Below, piece after piece: positions 20,541-31,895 of a stretch of 64,000 nt of DNA (position 1 is its first letter; each line of letters starts with the position of its first letter). The stretch lies in NCBI RefSeq assembly GCF_000235365.1, contig NC_016456.1, positions 744,001 to 808,000 on the forward strand. The letters run 5' to 3'. The notes under the pieces are model-generated. The model was not told where the DNA came from. It saw only the letters and a list, made by a program, of their open reading frames with translations, and searched no databases. Source of the DNA: Eremothecium cymbalariae DBVPG#7215 (lineage: Eukaryota; Ascomycota; Saccharomycetes; Saccharomycetales; Saccharomycetaceae). The position numbers and the translations under genes are program-made.

Positions 20541-21473
20541 TCAATGAATGGTAGAGTTAAACAGTTTTGGAAACTGTGGTCTAAAAATCAGTTGCTGAGC
20601 TACATTATCTGTTTTTTTTATTAGTTTCCTCTTGTGAGAATTTAGATGTCTTTTCATGTTGCTTCTGACGTTGAATCTTTTTCTGCAGCCAGGCCAGTTA
20701 CACTCAAACGGTAATTCGCCTGTATGAATTAGCATATGAGTTTTGAGTGTGCTAGGTCTTGTACAATGTCTGCCACAGACGGTGCATGTTTTCTTGGGGT
20801 CGTAATCTCTCCAGTTTGGGACACTTCTCGGATTTGTACTGAGCGATGGGGTTGGCTGAAGTCTTTCAATAGTAGCTTGGTAATGAGCCAAAGATGGAGT
20901 ACCATTGTGTATAGCAAAGTGAGGGATCATTAATGCTGGTTCGTTAATTCTAGTTGGTTGGGTAGGATACGGGAAAGATGACGAGAGTTGTGTTGATGAC
21001 GATGAAGATAGTGGCGCTGCCAATAGCAACGCCGACGACGCCGATGCTGAAGAGGAACATGGCGATGATGACGATGACGACAATGAGCTTGATGAAGTTA
21101 GTGGTTGGGCTATTGAATAATAACTGAAACAACATGATGCAGAAGGCCAGAAATGTGGAGCCTCTGTTGTCTCTGGCATGTTAAGTGATGATTCAGAATA
21201 TACTGGTTTTGGAAGCAAAGACGATAGCGGTGGAAGTCTGACTTTATCATTTGAATTTAGTTCTTGTTCGCCCGATCTATAACTTCGAGTTTTTGAGAGC
21301 CCAATAGACTCTGGAAGGGAAAGCATATTTAATTTACTCCACTTGCCAATTGTAAATTGAGCTGCCTGTTCACGACTACTTCTTTCAAAATACCAGTCAG
21401 ACAACTCAGCTGTATAAGTTAATGGTCGCTCATCAACGTGGAGGGAATTAATTGTTGGAATTAAAGACAACAT
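20541..21473 (-). CDS. Two-finger C2H2 transcription factor (subgroup A, copy 1)
   Basis: The 310-residue protein has two C-terminal C2H2 fingers at about residues 230-280. Finger 1 is C-x2-C-x12-H-x3-H (CTVCGRHCTRPSTLKTH), finger 2 is C-x4-C-x12-H-x3-H with FNVRSNMKRH, and they are joined by TGELPFE. The N-terminal part is low complexity: a Ser-rich tract encoded by GAC/GAT-type repeats in antisense, and a VRLPPLSSLLPKP motif. The open frame continues upstream only through a TTG, so ATG 21473 is used. The layout resembles S. cerevisiae Cmr3 (YPR013C) and YPR015C, an uncertain comparison. It sits between DPS1 and COX19, which are adjacent in S. cerevisiae, so it is an inserted or lost gene. 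Targets are unknown. Confidence 0.88.
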   Translation of the reverse strand: MLSLIPTINSLHVDERPLTYTAELSDWYFERSSREQAAQFTIGKWSKLNMLSLPESIGLSKTRSYRSGEQELNSNDKVRLPPLSSLLPKPVYSESSLNMPETTEAPHFWPSASCCFSYYSIAQPLTSSSSLSSSSSSPCSSSASASSALLLAAPLSSSSSTQLSSSFPYPTQPTRINEPALMIPHFAIHNGTPSLAHYQATIERLQPTPSLSTNPRSVPNWRDYDPKKTCTVCGRHCTRPSTLKTHMLIHTGELPFECNWPGCRKRFNVRSNMKRHLNSHKRKLIKKTDNVAQQLIFRPQFPKLFNSTIH

Positions 21474-23193
21474 GATTCTAAAGTGATTTAAACCCCACTT
21501 AGGAGGCAAGAACAAAACTTATTCGTACCGTCTACATAAATTATTCATTTTTGGGTTGCAGCTCATTCATTTTAAGAAATGATCCTTCTTTTATAACAAC
21601 AGCTGTTAATATCAAGTACTAAATTATGCCTGTACTTTCTTGGACATATTTCCTACCACTGACGCCCTGTACTAAAAGCAGAAATTTATAAAACGCTACT
21701 ATACCTTATTTTACTCCGAAAGTACCGCTATTAGCATAACATTTATTTAACGCCTTCTAGTAAACGCGATTCTTTCTGCGAATGTAGGCTGAACAACCCC
21801 CTACTGTTAATCAACTGTTCTTTATACCCTGTACGCAAATAGTACGGAAGCAGTAACAGGGGTGTTAAAAATCTAGAGACAATCGAAACACATTATTTTA
21901 GTAGATATTTGTATATACATATATACCCATATGAAGCCAGTCACATCTTCTGAACCAGACGGTGGTAGTGTTAACAGGAATACTACTAAATTGCTGAACT
22001 TGTCAAGCTATAAGACTTGAATTTAGTCTCAGGAAATCCGGAGGATGCTCTCCGTATGAAGATCTTTCCCAGGGCATATATCTTATAGTGTAATTAGTAT
22101 CTATTTCTCAGTAATAGTACTTTTCACAAGGTATTTCTATTAGCACAGATTCCATCTTCTTACTCGAGTAATTGACATATTTATATATTGGGACTGTTAG
22201 AGCGCCAAGTTTGGCAATATTGTAAACCGTTTGGAACGTTCACAACGTTTAACCCAAGTCCGATCTTTATACCTATTTAGAGGAGGTACACTACGTTGTT
22301 TAGATGAGTGAAAACCAAAAAAGCAACTTGCACATAGAACCATTATTTTCCATTTGTTCTCCTGTATAATGCAAAATACTCCTCCAAATATGTTGCAACC
22401 AAGTCGATGCGACTGAGCAGGTTCTTCAGTTTCTTTTTAGGCCTCTTATAAGATTAGCAGAGTCAGTAAGAAAAAGCTTTATGATGCGAATTCACATACA
22501 CTCACCTTATTGTAGTTACGCTTGTGTTAAAAGCCTAGTAGGCCTTAATCCCATAATGTTTATATAAAATACTATGTTTTTAAGAAATTATCCTTACTTG
22601 CTCATATAATATAGAAGTTCTTTAAAGGACACAAGCCCTTTTCGCCGTAGAAGTTCCTAAAAGGAATAGTAGAGACTACTCGCAATCCGTTTTCGCTCTA
22701 CAACTAGTGCACACGAAAACAAATATATTATCAGGGTAATTAACTAAGCCATGGCTATCTACAAATATATTTACTGTGCACCGCATCATGGCATGGTAGT
22801 GATCCTCCTTATTTCATGTTTGAGAGGGTATCGCACGGAGTATCGTATAACTAACTAGCACGATCAAAGATGACGCTGGCGCGTTGACGACAGTGCTCGC
22901 AGACGCCTAGATTCAAATCACTAACATCTCAAAAGCATCAGACTGGCTTTTTCTACTTCAATCTTATATATATTACACTGGCTAGAAACCAATAAGGGTT
23001 TGATACATACCATTCTTCAGCGTATTTATCATCATTACAAGTGTATATACGATGTGTGGGTGTGATGGGATTTCATCGTTTTGGGACGACTAAAATTTCA
23101 CAAATCACATCGAACATCAACTACTTAATTATAAGTAGATGACTGTTGAAACAGTATTGAATTCAGGTTAAAAGCGCTCTGGTAGGTATATAG
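21474..23193. other. Divergent intergenic region, zinc-finger gene 1 / COX19
   Basis: 1.7 kb, AT-rich, including several short half-palindromes (for example AACGTTCACAACGTT near 22240). No ORF or RNA gene can be supported. Most of it is probably the upstream region of the zinc-finger gene. Confidence 0.5.
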
Positions 23194-23478
23194 ATGTCAG
23201 CTAACCCAGGGAATGCACTGAAAGCATTATCACCTACTCCCCCAGAACGTGGCTCTTTCCCGCTGGATCATGATGGCGAATGTACTAGGCAGATGCAAGA
23301 ATATTTGAATTGCCTGAAAATTGTCAAAGGAGAGAATGCTCCAAATTGTAGATTATTGGCTAAGAATTACTTGAAATGCCGAATGGATAACTCTCTGATG
23401 AATAAAGATGAATGGAAACATTTGGGACTACCTGACGATGCACCGGCAAGCCATGGAAATGCTGCTGACAAAACTTGA
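23194..23478 (+). CDS. COX19: Cox19, twin CX9C protein for cytochrome c oxidase assembly
   Basis: The 94-residue intermembrane-space protein works with Cox11 in copper delivery to cytochrome oxidase and is imported by Mia40. It contains two CX9C motifs, [11 protein letters not shown] and [11 protein letters not shown], and the family start [19 protein letters not shown]. The end ([16 protein letters not shown]) matches yeast Cox19 (98 residues). No intron is needed. Confidence 0.97.
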   Translation: MSANPGNALKALSPTPPERGSFPLDHDGECTRQMQEYLNCLKIVKGENAPNCRLLAKNYLKCRMDNSLMNKDEWKHLGLPDDAPASHGNAADKT

Positions 23479-24913
23479 GCAGGAATTGGAATAAAGGGAT
23501 TTTGTATGGTCAACAGAATACTTTTATATAGTATATATATACTTGCATGCATGCATTTATATTGATGTGTTACGTTCATACAGTTTTCGGACCAGAAAGA
23601 TATGCAAAGTACCTATTTAGAACTTTTAATGCTAGAACAGAAAATCATCAAAAGACGTAGTACAAAGAAGAAAAAATGGCTATATGTCTATTAAAAAGGT
23701 AAAGTCCATAATGTCATTAGCATCTTATCATATATTTTAAATCAAAGGCAAGATCATCAACACCGTCTCCAAATGGCTGATAATCTGGTAGGTAACCAGC
23801 TGTAGTTCGAGAGTAAAGATGTCGTAATACCCCTTATTCTATGTAGCACTTAAGAAATAGCAGTCTCTCAGACTGATTCAGGCACCAACATGTACTCCAA
23901 TGTCCGATCATGGTATAAGTAATGCATTTAGAAAAGATATGAAACTATTTATCTTCTTTGCCCCTTCTACAGACAGACACCACCATATAAATTGGCTGGA
24001 CAAACGACAACAAAACCGAATAAAGTACAAATGGCAATAACAAAAAATTGGATGATCTTCGAAAATATGCTATTCGGCTAAGCTAACCTTACTTCAACAT
24101 CTCGGCCCCTCCAATACATTTATATACATGCATACAGATATATATTTGTATATATCTCTATATGAATAACTTAATCATCTCCATCCGCCCTAAAATAACT
24201 ATGCTTCCCCAGCAGTCGACTTAATCTATCTATAATAGTAGCATACCTTCTTAACAGCTCTGTACACTGTGTTAACACTCTTAACGCTTACAAATAAATG
24301 TGGGACTTCAAAAGTGTACAAAATCACATCAATGGTGCCAATCTATACCTATGCTGTGTTTGCATTTACATTCTCCATCCTGCAGTCCTACGTATTTATC
24401 TGTAGAACAATAGGAATGTACTCATTTCATTGAATTTTTAGTTGAAAAATGCTCGAACCTGCGCTCGAACGCACGCTCGAATACAGACGCATACGCACAA
24501 GCCGAAAACAGTTATATGCAGTCAATCCTGCGCTGCCGCGCGCCCTCTCTCGACAATTACCGGGCTATTTTTATTCATCTCCGTTGTCGCTTGAATGTAG
24601 TCAGATAAAGTCGTCGGATGATAAATTGGATGTGTGCATCTTGTCTTCTAGAGATCTCCTACGAGCAACTAGGTATCTTTTACCCGGACATCAGGTCCCT
24701 AGGCACCCCTGACGTTTAGTAATAATTCATTGTGTCGCAGAATAAAAATAGGACATTTGCAAACCGTCTCTATCTAAAGGATGTCGGTTACGTGTTTATG
24801 CGAAGGAGCGGTTTTGCCTTGCAGCTGTTAAGAGTACTTATGTATTATCCCAATTAATAAAACCTTCTATTGTTACATAAATATTCAAAAAAGCAAGTTG
24901 ATGTCAGCGCATT
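23479..24913. other. Long convergent region between COX19 and zinc-finger gene 2
   Basis: 1.43 kb where no promoter is required. It contains a TTACCCG Reb1-type core (24680-24686), a repeated GCTCGAA motif (24450-24480), and an 87-codon frame (24449-24712) without recognisable features. A non-coding transcript or a lost gene is possible. Confidence 0.45.
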
Positions 24914-25831
24914 TCATACAACTTCTTTATGCTTCCTCATGTGTCTAAGCATATTGCTTTTGACGTTAAAGCGTTTCTGGCAATCTATGTGTTCGCATTT
25001 GTAGGGTTTGTCATTGTTGTGAACAACCATATGGGTTCTTAGGGCGCTAGGTCTTTTGAAATCTTTACCGCAGATCTCGCATATAGAGCCACTCTTTCTG
25101 TAGGAGCTGCATCTCTTAGGGCATTTATGGGTCTTTTGAGTCACATGAAGAAGTAGATGTTGCTGTTGCTGGTTGTGATGATTTACATGTGCAACGGGGA
25201 AGCAGGGCATAGAATTACGCCGTGGAATTAGTTGAGGTTGGGATTCATTGTGGCTTGTGCCTGCAGGAGCAACGGAAGTTGAAACAGAGGCTGAAGACGA
25301 AGACAGCCCTAAGGTAGGCGTTACCGAAGGCGAAGGAGTGTTTACAACAACCAGTGGGGCTGCTTTTGGAGTGCTCAGAATGCTCGATGAAGATATTGGT
25401 GCCTGGTGATGAGGCACGTGCTCGTAGTGTGTGAATGGCTGTTGTAATTGTTGATAATTAGGAACTTGAATTGGAGGAAGCCTGACCCTAGTCGGCCGTG
25501 GCGGAACCATAGATACATGATATTGAGCTGGTACTGGATTTATTGGCTCTGTAGCAGCAGTGCTCACAAGCTCCTTAAGCGAGGGCAATGAAGGCAGAGA
25601 CCGGCTGGTCGAAGATGCTGGTGATACGTAAACTGACGAAAATGCTGGATCCGCGTTATAATAGTATTGATAGGGTGACATATGAATTGAAACCGGATGA
25701 GAAACCATAACATTGGATCTGGCATAATTTTGGTATTGAAAACTTGGTAACTCCATCGTATTGGGCCTTGCATGGCCAATGTTCTGGTAGTACGAGTTGA
25801 TCGTAGACCGCGTGCTATAATGCTGGTTCAT
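24914..25831 (-). CDS. Two-finger C2H2 transcription factor (subgroup A, copy 2)
   Basis: The 305-residue protein ends in two C2H2 fingers (about residues 251-301, only four residues from the C-terminus). Finger 1 has RPSALRTH and finger 2 FNVKSNMLRH, nearly the same as the gene at 20541-21473. The long N-terminus is rich in Pro, Ser, Tyr and Gln, with a VRLPPIQVP motif comparable to VRLPPLSSL in copy 1 and a QQQQH tract before the fingers. The gene lies between COX19 and KNS1, adjacent in S. cerevisiae, so with copy 1 it brackets COX19. A local duplication is the simplest origin. DNA targets are not known. Confidence 0.88.
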   Translation of the reverse strand: MNQHYSTRSTINSYYQNIGHARPNTMELPSFQYQNYARSNVMVSHPVSIHMSPYQYYYNADPAFSSVYVSPASSTSRSLPSLPSLKELVSTAATEPINPVPAQYHVSMVPPRPTRVRLPPIQVPNYQQLQQPFTHYEHVPHHQAPISSSSILSTPKAAPLVVVNTPSPSVTPTLGLSSSSASVSTSVAPAGTSHNESQPQLIPRRNSMPCFPVAHVNHHNQQQQHLLLHVTQKTHKCPKRCSSYRKSGSICEICGKDFKRPSALRTHMVVHNNDKPYKCEHIDCQKRFNVKSNMLRHMRKHKEVV

Positions 25832-28518
25832 ATTCTCCTACTTGTAAAATGTAGACCTTCAGAAGCTAGGAATATAGCAGAAAGAAAACCTAACGATATC
25901 TCTACTTATCTGATTATGAACCGTCTACGTTATGTTACAAAACATCTGTATACCCTCGCCTTTTATATCAGACTCGAAGGAGGATAATCTTCTTCTATAA
26001 GGAATCCATAAGCTAGAAAGAATGTAAGGCTACCTTATGTATACGTGCAAATACATCGACGGACAATTCCACAAATTCTCTATTTGTGCAAAGAAACCTC
26101 GTTCCGCGTACTTAGCCAAGTCGTGCATCCGAAAACGTGAAGATCGTCGCTGGCTCAACTGTATACTTGTTTCTCTGCCTCAGCTCCACAACGTTTTTTT
26201 TATTATTCAACCAGCCGTCCAACCCTAATACACTACCCGCGTACTCGTTTTGATTCATTTTACCAAGTTTCACATACCAGGTATCAGCTGACACTACCAC
26301 CTACCCTGAAATAGCCTATATCGACGCTCTACCTATCCTCAGCCCGTTCTGACTGCTTTTATGCTTCTGTTCCAGAGCTTGGGTCAAAAAATGTGTCGAG
26401 AAAATCCGCAGACAAAAGGAAAGACACATCGCAGAAATTTGCAATCATATCTACTGTACGCTCTCTTTACACTATGCAAACCACTCTGTCTAAGATTTGC
26501 CAAAGTTGGAATACACCAGCATGAAACGTCGTTGCAAGGGAGATCAGGAAACATGTAATTGGAAAAAACCGAAATAACCGTTTTTTCGCATTTCGAGACC
26601 CAGTCCTACGCACATCAGCAGGATCACTAATGCACTACACTATCGAACAGGCAAAACGAACAAAGCCAGGATCTACATCCATATATATGTTTCAGTGCAA
26701 ATTTGCCAATCAATCATTTGTCATGCTTCATAACATATCTGTTGTTATTTGAAGAGATGAGCGCAGACAGCCCAGCAGAGCACATTTCAGGTCTATCGAT
26801 CTCGTGTACGTTCCATCCAAACCCCACATGTGTTCGGTGCAACGTTGAACGAACGGATTATGGCCCCTTGGGTAATGGAGGATTCGTAGTCAGTTGCAGT
26901 GGATTTGTGTGAAAGAGTTTGGCAATGCAAAAGAAGTGTGGTGTAGGGTGTATGCGTTGGTGGACTTAAGAACACCGTGCATGTCGCGTAGCTGACATAA
27001 TTGGAGTGCGTTGTTGGGATGTGTAGTTGACAAGCAGCTGTCCGCTCGATGACTTCTCGAGCGGACTGAAACGTATGCCGTGTTACAAGGATAAGGGGCG
27101 TTTTTGGAGAGAAATGGGATCTAATATCAGTAGCCAGAAAAGGGTTAATCCGCATACTGAATGTAGTGGTGGTCTTATCGATGGGGAGTCAGGTGCGAAG
27201 CCAAGAAGCGATGTCAGGAAGAAGCCAGTGCGCAGAGCTGAAATGCATACGCTTAGCTAAGGCTGAAAGGTAATTGTTTGAAACCCATTCCGTTTGCAAA
27301 AACAATAGGTTGATCCGTGGTGGATTGGCAAAAAGATCGCTTCTGGTATATATATGTAGTCGTCTCCAGCATTCCCTGTGTTTTTTCTTCTTGCAGATCC
27401 ATAAGGGAAGAGATAAGTGAACGATAGGAAAGAGATACGCATCTGGGTCGAACATGATGTGCAGCAGCCCTGATACAGCCTATCCGAAGAGCAATATGCT
27501 GAAATCACTGCTCCATTGAGATCTGGAGTGTACGCCGCAGCGCTAGACGATAAGGTAGCCGTCCAGGGCCCAGTCTTTACCGTTTGCACATCAAGGAGCT
27601 GTAAGCTGAGCGGGGGGGCTAGTTGCCCCTCTGTAACAACCAACCAAGCACACCAAATACTACACAGTCGTGCGCTTTTTAACAGGTCTTTGCCACTAAT
27701 ACGCCAAATTTCGCTTCTTCAAACACATAATTTGTCAACTCAGCTCCTGCGAGGGCATCCCTCCAAACAGGCTTACTGTTGGTATCACCACCAAATTTGC
27801 TTCCACCCATGAACTTAACATCTATGTAACAACCACTGCTGCCCTGTCACACTTCAATTTGAACCACACTGAAACAGCTAATCCCAAACTATCCAATATA
27901 GGTACGTCGCTCTCTCCTTCTTCGCCACACCATTTTCAATACTCCACGTTTTACCTAAACATGTATCCCATGTCATGCCCTCATCCTACACATACAAAAC
28001 TCTGAAACCCAACCGAATCTCATCTTTCGCGGAACCCCAAGCCCCTCCACTCCATACACCCCGCAACCAAGCCATCTAGCCACAGCACCTCCCACAAATA
28101 GCACTGTTGCCATAATCATGTAGTAGCCACATCGCATTACGCCCAAATGCTCGCCTATTTCGTGAATAGTGACATCATATAATTACCCGGACACAACTCT
28201 CATTTTGCACGAGTCACAATGACTCCTTAGTTGCTAATGGATCCTGTCGGCCTTCACTGCTTAATAGCATATCAGGCTCAGCACTCATGTACCTTAGCCA
28301 TATGGAGTAATAAAGAGCCAAGAATAACGGTATATTTGAGCGAAAGGTCCACAAGCTGGGTGAGGTTGCGTATAAAACATCATTTGTTTATATAGTCTCA
28401 CGGAGTCTTGGGCAAGGTAATTGAGACTTCATAAGAGGTGCACTGGATACAAACAGAACGGTAAAGTTGACACTTGCGGGAGTTAAGGCGTATTAGACGT
28501 GGTTGTCGGTAGGTTACT
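25832..28518. other. 2.7-kb divergent region, zinc-finger gene 2 / KNS1
   Basis: Unusually long for a yeast promoter. It has a 10-bp inverted repeat at 27040-27066 and a TTACCCG Reb1-type site at 28183-28189 upstream of KNS1. Several open frames of 60-130 codons occur on both strands (for example 26793-27155 and 27257-27643 minus), overlapping one another with no family resemblance. Confidence 0.5.
27040..27066. repeat. Inverted repeat, perfect 10-bp arms with TCGAG core
   Basis: GTCCGCTCGA (27040-27049) pairs exactly with TCGAGCGGAC (27057-27066) around a 7-base spacer. It lies midway in the zinc-finger 2 / KNS1 intergenic region. Confidence 0.85.
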
Positions 28519-30573
28519 ATGGCAGATAATACTCAGGTGAGAAGAAAGAGGACCCGACCCTTTGAATTACATGGGTCCAGGTCTGTGGGTACGCAGAGGG
28601 CGAACATGGCGACGACGGCAGTGGAGTTGGAGGGGACGTCTGGGGTTGGTGTGGGGGCAGGTATTTATTTGGATAACGATCGGGATCCTTTAATCAACGA
28701 GATGTTACAACGACAGACTTATCTTCTGGGGAACAACTTTGGGGGTTCTGGGGATGGGGATGTTGAGACAGTGGTGGAGGGAAATGAGCAGCCCCTAGTG
28801 TTCATGAATGACGTGGAGGAGGATGTTGTTGCCGGATTGCAACCGTTGAGCAATAATTTGCTTAAAGGGAACTATACATCTCGGAGATTCAAGAAGCAGA
28901 GGACTGTTTCTTTACCACAGTTGCCGCATGCTAAGTTGTTCTATAGGTTGTCGGGAGCAAATATGGAAGGTCGGTCTGATCTTAGGCTTGAGGAGGCAGT
29001 GCCGAGAAGAGGACAGAATGATGATGAGTTGTTACATGTCAGTGGGTCGAGCACGAGGACATTGGATAAGAATCGGACTGTAACGTTACCCGTTATTCGA
29101 TCTGTGTCTCCGAGTTCCAATGCGTTGGTTACTCCCTCGACGATGGATTCGTTGGGCGACAGCGGAGCTTCAGGTGTAATGAGTTCCCCCACATCCATTT
29201 TAATGCCACAGAAAAAGATTAACAAACTAATTGGGAGGAAACAAAGGATTATGAAAAAGGAGTACTTCAATACGGATAAAGACGGTCATTATATATATCT
29301 AGAAAATGATATATTTGCCAATGGGAGGTTCTCAACGAAAGAGCTTTTGGGTCAAGGTACGTTTGGAAAGGTTGTCAAGTGTATAGACAATCAAAACACG
29401 GACAAGAAATTTGTAGCTGTAAAGATCATTAGAGCAGTTGAACGCTATAGACAGGCGGCAAAGACTGAATTGAGGGTGCTGCAAACAATCCGGGACAACG
29501 ACCCTTCGGGCGAATTCCAGTGCTTAGTGCTTCGCGAATGTTTTGATTACAAAAACCACATATGTTTAGTGACTGATTTATTTGGGAAGTCCATCTATGA
29601 TTTTATGTGTAATAATGGCAATCCTAGGTTTCCTGGTTCGCACGTACAAGCAATATCAAGACAGTTGATCCGCTCAGTATGTTTTTTACATGATTTGAGC
29701 ATTATACACACAGATTTGAAACCTGAAAATATTTTAGTATGTGATGAATCTTTTGTTGAGTCGCAACTACCTGAATCTGTTTTGGCCACCTTAAGCACAC
29801 GTAGAAAACAAGCTTCTAATGGGAAACAGAAGGTTTTAACAAATCCAGAAGTAAAACTAATAGACTTTGGTTCTGCAGTTTTCTGTCAGGAATATCATCC
29901 ACCTGTGATTTCCACGCGTCACTACCGTGCCCCTGAGATTGTACTAGGACTTGGCTGGTCATTCCCCTGTGATATATGGTCAATTGGCTGTGTTCTGGTG
30001 GAACTAGTTACTGGTGAATCCCTGTACCCAATTCACGAAAATTTGGAACATATGGCAATGATGCAGCGTGTCAATGGACAATCTTTCCCTAGAAAAATGG
30101 TTAGTAAAATGTTTTACAAAGTAGAACATAAACTCGGGAACATACCGTCTGACTTAGTTGCAACCGTTGTGAGACATTTCGACAAGAGTTCTCTGATTTT
30201 ACAATGGCCGGAGCGTAATTACAAGGGAGAAATAATAACGAAGGAAAAGTCAATGAAAAGGGTGATGAACGCTTGCGACAGACTGGATAAACATATTTCA
30301 TCGAAATTGCAGAAAGACTATGGAGACTGGCTTATTATTGATTGGGATTACACACCTGAACAAAATTGGTCTATAATCGAGTCAAAATATTACAACAGAA
30401 CACCGAGGTTAGACCGGGAGACATTCTTGTTCTGGTATTGGTTCGTTGATTTATGTCGTCGGATGTTTGAATTCGATCCTACAAAGAGAATAACAGCAAA
30501 GGAGGCGATGGATCATGAATGGTTTAATTACGGGATTTTAGATGAGGGGATTTCTAGCTTCGGACAAGTTTAA
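28519..30573 (+). CDS. KNS1: LAMMER-family dual-specificity kinase Kns1
   Basis: The 684-residue CLK/LAMMER kinase acts downstream of TORC1 on Maf1-dependent RNA polymerase III control in yeast. The kinase domain starts near residue 274 (LLGQGTFGKVVKC), with the VAVKI lysine near 300, catalytic HTDLKPENI at about 396, DFGSA at about 449, STRHYRAPEIVLGLGW, and the family signature in the form EHMAMMQRVNG at about 509. The N-terminal ~270 residues are low complexity, with basic patches suitable as nuclear localisation signals (RRKRTRP, RRFKKQRTV). S. cerevisiae Kns1 has 737 residues. Position beside COX19 matches YLL019C. Confidence 0.96.
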   Translation: MADNTQVRRKRTRPFELHGSRSVGTQRANMATTAVELEGTSGVGVGAGIYLDNDRDPLINEMLQRQTYLLGNNFGGSGDGDVETVVEGNEQPLVFMNDVEEDVVAGLQPLSNNLLKGNYTSRRFKKQRTVSLPQLPHAKLFYRLSGANMEGRSDLRLEEAVPRRGQNDDELLHVSGSSTRTLDKNRTVTLPVIRSVSPSSNALVTPSTMDSLGDSGASGVMSSPTSILMPQKKINKLIGRKQRIMKKEYFNTDKDGHYIYLENDIFANGRFSTKELLGQGTFGKVVKCIDNQNTDKKFVAVKIIRAVERYRQAAKTELRVLQTIRDNDPSGEFQCLVLRECFDYKNHICLVTDLFGKSIYDFMCNNGNPRFPGSHVQAISRQLIRSVCFLHDLSIIHTDLKPENILVCDESFVESQLPESVLATLSTRRKQASNGKQKVLTNPEVKLIDFGSAVFCQEYHPPVISTRHYRAPEIVLGLGWSFPCDIWSIGCVLVELVTGESLYPIHENLEHMAMMQRVNGQSFPRKMVSKMFYKVEHKLGNIPSDLVATVVRHFDKSSLILQWPERNYKGEIITKEKSMKRVMNACDRLDKHISSKLQKDYGDWLIIDWDYTPEQNWSIIESKYYNRTPRLDRETFLFWYWFVDLCRRMFEFDPTKRITAKEAMDHEWFNYGILDEGISSFGQV

Positions 30574-31895
30574 GTAAATATTATCAATACCTGTATTCTA
30601 GGTAAATGAATCCAAAAGATGGATTCACCTTCCAAAATTTGGAAACTAGCCAGTCTACGATTACAGCGCTGGCACTTGTTTCTGAGTAAACAGCGTTTTC
30701 TATTTAGATAGAAATGGAATTCAGCAGTTCCGAGGATACCCAATTAAGTGTTAAAACTACTATTCCTAATTCTACGTTGATAGGTTTTAATACAAATTTT
30801 GAATAATGTTGATGACTTTTTTGTTATGTTTTCAAGGGGTTTTATTACTGTCTAAATGTCTATTTAGGTCGAAAAATTGGGTTTTGTAAAACGATCCGTA
30901 ATAGTGGTTTGGCATATTAAAATTCTCTTGTCTAATAGGGATGAAGTGGAGCCCTTAGTACTTTGACTAATCCAGCTTACAATTTCGATCACTCGCTTCC
31001 TTTGCATTGCGGTTAACTTATGGTAAACGATATCCATTTTGTTGGGCAAATACAACTGTATATAGAGATACAACAGGTAATAAAAATCGTAGAACTTTAG
31101 ATATTGAAAGTGATATTTTTACTTGTATGGTCCCATACCAACCAGGTAAAATTCCCTCATATTCTGTCGTTCATTTTGCAATTACTCTTTACATCCAATG
31201 CTGGATTTTTCAGCCTGAACGAAAATTTACTAACATTACAGAATTTGATCTGTTATAATGTATGTAACACTTTTATTCTTGGCACAATGCGTTAAGGTTT
31301 TACAGAACAAATAGAGTAACTATAAGAAACACAAAAAGGGCAAACTTTAGCACCAATAATTTCATGTAGTTCCGAGTATGTGTGTGCGATTGTTGTAACA
31401 CTATCTGAAACAGCGAAGGTAACTGAGGTTGCTCTTAATTAAGATGACTAGTAGAATAGTACGCAAAAAAGGAAAACGACAATATTGAAACAGATTCGTT
31501 TTTGAACTATATATCTCCCAGTGACATGATGACGTCCAGATAATTGGCTGGTACATTTTTATGGATGGCCTAGTCAAAATTACGTAACTTTTATGAGTTA
31601 ATGTCACCTAGGATACCTAATAAACCCGGCCAAAAGCAGGATGTTTTGTCAGTGACTCAATAGACATTAACAGGTAATCCTTAATTCTGAGTTAGCTGGA
31701 CCAGAATAAAAACAAAACATACAAAACAACCATTCAAAAACACCACATAATAAAAGACTGACGTAATAATGGAAACAAACGTTAATTTATGCTACTATAT
31801 GCGACAAAAAATTAGATGACTAGCCACATTAACGATATGAACATGAAAACTGTAAGGTACCTTAAAGATGTCCGTGTTGATTAAAAACACTAGGG
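30574..31895. other. Convergent 3' region between KNS1 and ATG39
   Basis: 1.3 kb, AT-rich. It has short overlapping frames (31007-31258 and others) with no recognisable content. No RNA gene or repeat seen. Confidence 0.5.

Noticed and set aside
24449..24712. 87-codon plus-strand frame between COX19 and zinc-finger gene 2
   Set aside because: No recognisable domain or composition. Kept only as a note within the intergenic entry.
26793..27812. Frames of 77-128 codons upstream of KNS1 (26793-27155, 27257-27643, 27516-27812)
   Set aside because: They overlap each other on opposite strands, with no family resemblance and random-looking composition.
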